In this document: in pieces, positions 56,588-64,000 of the stretch
Numbering within the stretch: position 1 is the first letter of the stretch
How the letters are laid out: each line of letters begins with the position of its first letter
Source: Spironucleus salmonicida
Taxonomy: Eukaryota > Fornicata > Diplomonadida > Hexamitidae
Direction of reading: 5' to 3'
Length of the DNA: 64,000 nucleotides
Assembly: GCA_000497125.2 (NCBI GenBank)
Contig: CM035318.1
Span: forward strand, 792,001-856,000
The notes under the pieces: model-generated
What the model was told of the DNA's origin: nothing
The model's input: only the letters and a program-made list of their open reading frames with translations
Database searches by the model: none
Made by a program: the position numbers and the translations under genes

Positions 56588-57997
56588 TCATTTTTTAAGA
56601 TGTTTGTCAATATCGAACTTGATTAAATTTTAATAATATTTATCATCAACACCTGCCTTCTTTAATTCTGAGATTTTTTCTTATCTAAGTGCTTCTAACA
56701 TTTCTTTCATACGAGCTTCCTTGACTTTGATTTCTTCTAATTCATTATCTTTAGGATTTTCTTTCTCTAATCTATCAGCTCTTTATTTAATTTATTCTTC
56801 ATACATATCTTTTAGCTATAGAGCCTTTGTACATGCTGTTTCTCTTTCTTCAAGAAGCATAAGCTCCCACTCTCTCTTAGTTTATTTAGCAGCTTAAAGT
56901 TCTCTTGCCATTTCTTTCTCAATTTTTTATCTTCTGAGCTCTTTTTCTCTTTCTGACATAGATTTAGCTTCAAGTAACTCTTATCTTTATCTCATAACTT
57001 TTTCTCTAAGTTCTCTTTCCTTCCTTAAAAATTCTTTCTCAGCTTTTTCAAGTGCACTCCTTTCCCTAGCATTTTCAATGCTTTCCATAGCATTAGAATT
57101 CTACGAATGAACCTATAAAGATTTAGCCCATTCAGCATTCTTTCTTTTTTCTTCTTCTTAGCGTTTTCTTTCACGATCTTAATCTAAATAATCTTAGTGC
57201 TTGATATGCTCTAAGATTCTATCATCTTCATCCTTTTCGAAGTTTTTCCTTACATCTTTCAATCTTAGCTGCTCATTATTAATTTAAACGATTTCTTAGT
57301 TTCTTCTTTCTCTTTCAGCCTGCTATTCTATTGCAATTTACTTTTATAATTCAGTTTACCCAGATATAAACTTTTTAAATTCTTCTCCTTCTCTAAGTTT
57401 TTCTTCTTCATCAAGTAATTTTTGTCTTTCTTTTCTATCCGTTTCTGCTTTTGCAGCAGCCTTTAACTCTTCTAATTATCTTTATCTAGCAGCTAGTCGT
57501 CTAGATTCTTCATCTTTCAACTACTTTATAGTCTCTGAGTTAATTTGCTTGTCTTTTTCTTTTTCTAATTGTTCCTCAATTTTACTACGTACAGAAATGG
57601 CAGCTTGACGATCTCTGACAGCATTCACCTTTGCTTCAATCGAAAGAGTATTAAGCAATTTAGCAACATCATCTCTTTCAACTGTTACACGAGTAAGATT
57701 ATTAGTTAAAGATTACTTTCTCATTTCTTAAAGTTTTTCTGCAGAACTCTTAGGCATTTTCTAAGTTCTGATAGTTTCTGCCTAAATAAGTCTCTAGTTT
57801 CGTGATTAAATCTCAACTTCTTTATTATCAATTCTTGCAAAAGTGCGCGTATTTTAATCTACTTCAGATTATTTAATTGATTAAGAATTTTAACGAATTC
57901 TATCAAGATCTGATGAGGAAATGATCTGTGCAACTTTTTAAGAATGAGGAATTAACTTCTTTAGTTAATGTGTAGGCACAATATGAGGTTAAGACAT
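56588..57997 (-). CDS. TPH-domain coiled-coil flagellar protein (CFAP45/CFAP210/MNS1-like)
   Basis: 469 residues, about 35 TAA/TAG as Gln. After a polar N-terminus of about 100 residues the protein is a continuous charged coiled coil (SRRLAARQRQLEELKAAAKA; FISGQTELQKQIAIEQQAER; REKVMRQRQELLEAKSMSER), the hallmark of the trichohyalin-plectin-homology domain of axonemal microtubule inner proteins. Near the end: LLEERETACTKALQLKDMYE. Which TPH family member it is cannot be told by eye. Start ATG-TCT-TAA (MSQPHIVP). Expected in the flagellar doublets, like ODAD4 at the right edge. Confidence 0.7.
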
Positions 57998-58195
57998 TAT
58001 TAAAAAGAAATTGCGGAAATGTGGAGTGGAATTTACATTAGTAGGAATATCATATAATATTTATTTAGAATTTCAAAATAAATATATGACAATTCCTAAG
58101 CGATAATTTATAATAGATTCTATGCACTAAAATTAGTATATAATTTAAATTTACCCATAAATAAGTGTATTTAAAGATAAATATTTCACAGATCA

Positions 58196-59828
58196 TCATC
58201 AGTTTATAATTTAGTTACAACTCTTTTTCTAAAGCTTAACAACCCTTTATACTGAAGTATACGGATAATAAGTAATGCTATAAAAATTATACCAATGACT
58301 AAATCTAATGTAAAAATTATTTCCAACAGCATAGCGTAGTTTTCACTATACCTAATTCCAGAGATTAATGTAAATGAATCTTTACCACTTTTAAAAGTAA
58401 AGCTAACAGATGATCCTGATTTATATAGATCACATAATTTTCTAACACCATCTTAAGTATTAGATTCTATACAAATTTCTCCTAATTCTACAGAATAATT
58501 GATTATACAATCTAATTAATAAGCATCTAAGGTTATTGAAAATTTAATTTGTACTTCAGACTAGTATGGACAAAATTTTGAGCCTTCGTTCTCAGAAAAT
58601 GTTCCACATATTTTATTTTGATAATGTATAGTATAAATACTTGCCCAACATGTATCTTATGTATTTTTAATAATGTTTGACGCATATAAATACATTTAAC
58701 CACTAATATCATAAAAATAGTAATGTAGTAGAACATCAACCTCTTCCAAATTATAATTCTAAAGATACAATAAAATTTCTGAACATGCTCCCCCATCACT
58801 GTTATCGTCACAAAATATTCCTCTATCAATTATTGGGAACTCAAATGAATCTGTAAGAAATAATAAGTTGACTACTGTTTCTCCATCTACTTTGCTAAAA
58901 ATTTCATATCTAATATAAATACTAGATATTCTGGATCCATATAGAGCATCTAGTTCAGCTGCATTAGGAAGTGGGTCAGCTATAAGAGAAAATATTTAAG
59001 CCCATACGATAAATATTGGATTTAAATACATTTCACCTAATTATAAACTTTATACCAAACTTAAAACTGCCTTTTGAACAATTAATATTTCATCTGCTAC
59101 TAATTTTAAATATATATTAATAGAGTTATAACTATTTACAATTAAATTTGAAAATTCATAATTTATATCAATTTTAACAAAATTATCTGTAATTTATTCT
59201 TTTACAATTTAGTTTCCTTCATCATCTATTGCGTTGATAACAATATTATCAATTGTTCCATCAATTCGAAACAATTGTATATTACATTCATAATCAGGAA
59301 CACCGTATTAAATACAATTATTAGTTAAATAAAGTATTAGTTTAGCTTCATCACTTTGCCAAAACATTGCAAAAACCGTATTATCATAGCAATTTTATAA
59401 ATCTGAATGCTATATTAGTATTTAGCCTACTGGAAGTGAGATTTATCTTGTTAAATATTTTAAATTAACTTATGCAGCTTCTGTGTCTTAAATATACCCA
59501 CATAAGCTATCATCACCGAGAATAGGGCACTTATAGCAAAGAGTTGTTTAAGTGTTATAGTATAATCTTAAAATTCTCCTCTTATGGTTCTATTAGAGAA
59601 ATTTGAAAGTAATACATCCATATATACACCTGATGGCATCTACATACAAGTATCAGCAAAATTAATATCAAATTGAATGCATAAATATCCATTATCAATA
59701 TATGTTATTAAAATGTTATTTCTTCCATAACAATACAGTAATGGTCTAGGGTTGTAATACTAATCTTCATACTCTTGAATAGTACTCTGATTTATGAAAA
59801 GTGCAGTTATTGATAGGCCTATGAACAT
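58196..59828 (-). pseudogene. Type I membrane protein with one frameshift
   Basis: Starts MFIGLSITALFINQST, a signal-like segment, then YYNPRPLLYCYGRNN, echoing the membrane protein at 22952-24730. The frame is clear to about 59570 (SNFSNRTIRGEF) and then continues in another frame (TLCYKCPILGDDSLCGYI) to a transmembrane helix near the end (LEIIFTLDLVIGIIFIALLI) and the tail QTDDDL before TGA. The total length is one base off a multiple of three, confirming a single frameshift, at a run of T/A. Either a decayed gene or a sequence error. Ectodomain Cys-rich, family unknown. Confidence 0.6.
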
Positions 59829-60283
59829 ATTTAAAATAAATTTATCTTTAATATTATAAAAAATATCGAATGTTAAATTATAAAATATTTTTTTTCTGTT
59901 ATCGCTAGCTGTTGTATAGAAAATATAATAACAGTAGACTGAAGTTTTCAATGAAAAAATTGAATATAATTTTAATTTACGATTTAAATTACTATTAATT
60001 ATGATAAAGTAAAATAGTTTAGTATTCAAGAATATAAGTTTATTTTACTTTGACTTAAATGTAATGAGAACACCCCTTTATTAAACAGAATAATATCTAA
60101 TATTAATAATTTGTTATAAAAATAATCATTATTCTAATCTTATTAGATTAATACTACGGAACAAAATTTAAGTAATGCTATCACTTTAATTATATTCTAG
60201 TTTCAAACCCATTGATATGTAACTATACCCAATTAAAATAAAATATTAAAATATAAATAAAATATAAAAAATTAGTATTTAAC

Positions 60284-60589
60284 TCAAATTATACTATCTA
60301 ATTTACTATTTAGTAGGGCAAATTTGTAAGTTTTCCTAAATTAATAAATACCAGGGGCTATCTGCTATAGATCTTAACTACCAGAAGAGGATGGCGTGAT
60401 TTCTACTAGCCTATTCAAATTTGATAACCTTCGATTGAAGGTCTTGATTAAGTGCGTCTAATGTGTGATACATGATAATATTTTATATTACTATTATTTA
60501 GTATAGTCATAAGCTAACCGTATCATATCATAGTTTGGTGGTAATATTTGTAAATTCATTTATGAAACTTTTGTTTAGTCTTTAATCAT
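60284..60589 (-). CDS. Hypothetical helical protein, 101 residues
   Basis: Starts MIKDQTKVSQMNLQILPPN after AAAATG; Gln codons TAA/TAG; contains THLIKTFNRRLSNLNRLVEI and ends at TGA. The helix composition with repeated Arg-Leu is coding-like. I considered a GINS subunit (PSF1-type helix) but the match is too weak. Divergent from RPT1, 105 bp apart. Confidence 0.45.
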
Positions 60590-60694
60590 TTTAATAATAT
60601 TTTATAGTATTATATACTTTATTTTTAAGATAATAATTTTATATTATAAATAACTATTATATACCATAAAATATTATTTATATAGACCTCTAAA

Positions 60695-61927
60695 ATGTCC
60701 CTTATTGACTCAGCTTCTATTTTAAAGCTTATGTCCAAAACACCATTTGATACTACTAGTGTAGAAGAAGAAATCAAAGCCCTTTAAAATGAAATAACAA
60801 AAATATCAGGTGTTCAAGAAATTCCTACTGGTTTAGCACCATTACAACATTGGGACTTAGAGGATGATTTGCGCATTATTGAAGGGCGCTAGTTTACTGC
60901 TTTATAGGTGGCTAGAATCTCCAAAATTCTACCTGGTGAGACGTTCAGGGCATGTATTTCAATTCGTCATTCTACTAACTTCTTAGTAGGAAAAAATGAA
61001 AAATTGAGCGAAGATAATTTAGAAGAGGATATGAGAGTTGGCCTAGGTGCAAAATTAGAGGTCAAGGTACCACTCCCACCTTCATTGGATCCTACGGTGT
61101 CGCTTATGCAGGTAGATGATAGGCCTACAACTACGTATGCAGATGTTGGCGGATGTTCTTAGCAATTAGATTTAATTAGAGAAATCATAGAATTGCCAAT
61201 TTTGCATCCTGAAAAATTCGAAAAACTTGGCATTTAACCTCCTAGAAGCTGTATTTTATATGGCGTTCCAGGAGTTGGCAAAACTCTTACCGCTCGTGCG
61301 ATTGCCAATAAAACCAGATCGACTTTCATTAGAGTCACAGGCTCAGAGCTAAATTAAAAATACGTAGGCGAGGGGGCTAGAATGGTCAGAGAGATCTTTT
61401 AGTTAGCAAGAAGCAAGAAGCATGCTATTTTATTCTTCGACGAGGCGGACTCTTTCTGCCAAAAACGAAGCATAAACGCGCAGGAGACCGGCGATACTGG
61501 GGTCTAGAGAACTATGTTAGAGCTAATCAACCAGCTGGACGGATTTAGAAAGCGAGGTAACGTCTTCGTGCTAATGGCCTCCAACAGGCCCGACACGCTA
61601 GACGAGGCCCTGCAAAGGCCAGGGAGGCTAGACAGAAAGATCGAATTCAAACTCCCAGACTTGAACGGCAGGGCTGAAATCTTCAAAATTCAGACCAAGA
61701 AAATGGCAGTTTAGCAAAACATCAGATGGAAGCTGCTGGCCAGGCTCTGCCCTGACGCCAGCGGGGCCGAAATCGCCTCCGTCTGCAGAGAGGCTGGCAT
61801 GCTTTGCGTAAGGGAGAGAAGAAGAGAAATCATCGAAAGCGATTTCGTGAGAAGCATCGAAAAGGTTATTAAGGGGTACAGAAAGTTCTTGAATTAGGGC
61901 AAGTACATGGCTGCGAACGTGATGTGA
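60695..61927 (+). CDS. PSMC2: 26S proteasome regulatory ATPase RPT1
   Basis: 410 residues. N-terminal coiled coil ([20 protein letters not shown]), OB domain ([20 protein letters not shown]), then AAA+ domain: Walker A GVPGVGKT at about 190-197 (usual GPPGTGKT), pore loop [14 protein letters not shown], Walker B ILFFDEAD at 245-252, [14 protein letters not shown], and arginine-finger block [11 protein letters not shown]. Gln codons in NQKYVGEG and VQRTMLEL are TAA and TAG, which fixes the genetic code. Motifs [13 protein letters not shown] and the C-terminal [12 protein letters not shown] fit RPT1 rather than other Rpts. Codons go from AT-rich (5') to GC-rich (from about 61440). Confidence 0.92.
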
Positions 61928-62042
61928 GCTAAATACGTTATCTTGAGTTTAAAAGTTTACTTATGATTTAAAAATAACATATTTAATACTATATATTATA
62001 TAATATATAGTAAAGTGAATTTTTAAAAATCAGTTATACAAA

Positions 62043-62360
62043 ATGCGAGGTATGCATCAGTCATTTAAACTGTACATGAAGAATGAGCAGCCTGTGATGC
62101 CGCCTCCAGAAATCATAAACACTCTGATTGGCGACGAAGAGATTTCGAAACACAGAGATAGCTAGTCTTTTTACGTCGTTTACAACCAGTTCGTATATGA
62201 CATCGCGAAATATGTAAAATATCACCCTGGTGGTGCCAAGTGCTTTGCAACCAGGGATTATGACATAACTTCTGCGGTCAAGAAGGCGCACGCGTGGATT
62301 TAGGTGGAGAAGTATATTTTGCACTGCATAAGAGGCAAATACGCTAAGAGTGACTAATGA
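62043..62360 (+). CDS. Cytochrome b5-like heme-binding protein, paralogue
   Basis: 105 residues starting MRGMHQSFKLYMKNEQ. FYVVYNQFVYDIAKYVKYHPGG holds the HPGG motif; RDYDITSAVKKAHAW provides the second His candidate, matching the IR4 protein. The last sense codon is TAA (Gln) followed by TGA. No membrane anchor. Convergent with ODAD4, stops 14 bp apart. Confidence 0.75.
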
Positions 62361-62374
62361 GATATTTTCACGAT

Positions 62375-64000
62375 TCATACGGCAGACAGGCTGTCCAGAC
62401 ACTCCAGCTCCTCCATGACCTCCTTTAGCTGCTCCTCCCTGCCCTGCTCTTTGTACAGATGCGCCAAGTTCTGCAGCCCGGCCCTCTTGCCCGAAACGTC
62501 CCTAATCTTGCCGCTAAACTCTACTAACTGCTGCAAATACTGCTCGCCCTTGCCGTCCAGGTCCAGCAGCCCCGCAAGGCACAAACTGTCCTAAAAAAGC
62601 TGCTCCGGCAGCGGATCCGCGTCCCGGAAGAACACCGGCGCCGCCAGAAGGTACGCAGACGGGTCATTTTCGGCCAAAAACGCACCCTCGCCATTCTGCA
62701 TCGCCTGCACCACATTCCGAAGCGACATTCGCGCCTAATCGGACCTGTGCGCCTCGAACTGCGCGTAGCTCAAATTGAATGCGCAGAGCTGCGCCAAAAA
62801 CGCCGTTTCTGGCCCCGCCAGAAGCGCGGCCTTCTAATAGTACGAAATAGCTTATTCCGCGTCCCCTGCGCTCTGGCCAGCCCGCCCGCAGCAGCGCAGC
62901 GCCCGGACGCGCCCGAAAACGTCGTTTACCGCCTCCGATTTTTCCAGACTGATCACGAAGTGATCCAACGCGGTGGCGTACTCGCTGAGCTCGTAATAGC
63001 AGCAGCCCAACATCACGTACACGTCAGAGAGCATTTTGGAAGCCGCCTCAGACGCGAATTCGAGCACGAAACGCGCCACGTCGCTGAGCGCCGAAATCGC
63101 CTGCGGAAACTACAAATTCTGCATCAAAATACGCGCCCGCGTGAGCTCCAGCGGCACCTGATCCAACGACGATTTTGCGACTTTCAGCGGCCGCGAAATC
63201 GCTAATTGAGACCGTTTCGGAGCGCTGCGCTTCTCATTCGCGCCCTGCTGCCGCCAGAACTCGTTGCGCTTCCCTATGAACTGAATTCCGCCAGAAACGC
63301 TCTGAGCGAGCGAGCTGCACGTCGCATTCAGCTTAGCGTCATTTTGGAGCAAATTCAAGAGCTCCAAATCGAGTTCTAGAGGATTTTTATGCCTGATTTT
63401 TTTCTTGATTTGCGGCGTAATTTTTTCGACCGGAGCCGCATAATAAGCCGTATTCGGCGTCGCCGTCGCGTTAACGGAATTCGTGCCCAGGCAGTCGTCG
63501 AGCTGCACCAAAACGCCGGATTTCGGCTCTGCAATAACGCCTTAGCGGTGGCAGAGGTGCTAGAGGCACGCCTGGCACCTGCAAGCGCACTATTTCGTCG
63601 CAAAGTACATGTCGCGGCAGGAGGAATTCTGGCAGCCCAGGCAGCCGCAGAGGCAGCGATTCTGATTTTTGCTGTTGAAATCCGTCAGAATCAGCGCCTT
63701 GATTTCGGTGGTGTCGAAATTCGGATTCTGAGGCGTTTGGTGCAAATTCGGATCGAAGTCGACGCAGGTGTCAACGGCCTTCAAAATCGCCTCTTCCGCC
63801 TTCTAAACGCCCAGCTGAAACTTCTTCACGTCTGGCCTCCGCTGGTACGCCTTGTAGTAGAACGCCAGCGCGTTCTCGAATTGGCCGCCTGTGTAGAACG
63901 ATTCTGCTTTCTGGTAAAATCCGGAGTAAAATGTGTCGTCTTTGCCGATCGCGTCAGTTGCGTCTTTTATGGCCTCTTCGGTCCGGCCGAGCGAAACTAG
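62375..64000 (-). CDS. ODAD4: Outer dynein arm docking protein ODAD4/TTC25 (partial, 5' end beyond window)
   Basis: 542 codons of the C-terminal part; the start lies beyond position 64000. TPR repeats at both ends: GGQFENALAFYYKAYQRRPD followed by FQLGVQKAEEAI, the TTC25 signature region, and later VMLGCCYYELSEYATALDHF and KAALLAGPETAFLAQLCAFN. The middle is a basic, less ordered linker. Five or more TAG as Gln. In other flagellates this protein helps to dock outer dynein arms on axonemal doublets, fitting the TPH-domain gene nearby. The odd linker segment CLCGCLGCQNSSC is Cys-rich. Confidence 0.75.

Noticed and set aside
60284-60589. GINS subunit PSF1 assignment
   Set aside because: Only a short Arg/Leu helix resembles it; length and remaining sequence do not fit, so it is left hypothetical.

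Overview
The window looks like nuclear DNA of a flagellated protist that reads UAA and UAG as glutamine and uses only UGA as stop. In-frame TAA/TAG codons fall exactly on invariant Gln positions of conserved proteins (RPT1 'VQRTMLEL' and 'NQKYVGEG', the E2 'LIQGPP', the start of glutamate dehydrogenase), and every complete gene ends at TGA. With the 449-residue diplomonad-like GDH, axonemal genes, very short intergenic gaps and no visible introns, a hexamitid diplomonad (Spironucleus/Hexamita/Trepomonas type) fits best. Ciliates and oxymonads share the code, so the lineage is an inference.

Layout. 1-4.5 kb: a Myb gene, then the left arm of inverted repeat IR1 (small conserved protein, LRR-like protein, TMEM208/SND2, type I membrane protein). 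5-11.5 kb: single-copy TPX2-like gene, condensin II NCAPH2, a transglutaminase-like protein, a proteasome beta fragment and hypotheticals. 11.6-20.1 kb: palindrome IR2 (HAD phosphatase and small proteins in each arm) around a spacer with a UBE2G-type E2 and two hypotheticals. 20.4-26.2 kb: membrane genes and the right arm of IR1, so IR2 is nested inside IR1. 26.2-28.1 kb: small membrane protein, DMT transporter and a (TAATGA)20 microsatellite. 28.1-36.9 kb: palindrome IR3 (helical protein, SRP72-like protein, transglutaminase paralogue). 37-41.3 kb: a Myb-like gene, a cyclin and an amino-acid transporter. 41.8-51.5 kb: IR4 (3' part of proteasome RPN1 and a cytochrome b5 gene in each arm) around a spacer with GDH copy 1; the full RPN1 gene runs out of the right arm. 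52.2-53.5 kb: a 29-bp GC-rich minisatellite open in nearly all frames. 55-64 kb: GDH copy 2, a TPH-domain coiled-coil protein, a frameshifted membrane protein, RPT1, a second cytochrome b5 and ODAD4/TTC25 running off the edge.

The most unusual property is architectural. Four large inverted repeats have collinear arms, and their edges cut through genes, leaving one full-length copy and one truncated or chimeric copy. Base composition switches sharply from AT-rich to GC-rich at the arm edges, even inside a single open reading frame (RPN1 near 49.6 kb, the transglutaminase paralogue near 31.75 kb). This suggests recombination, gene conversion and possibly GC-biased conversion between arms. Many genes are invisible under the standard code because of in-frame TAA/TAG; I read these by hand, and the short AT-rich ones are less certain.
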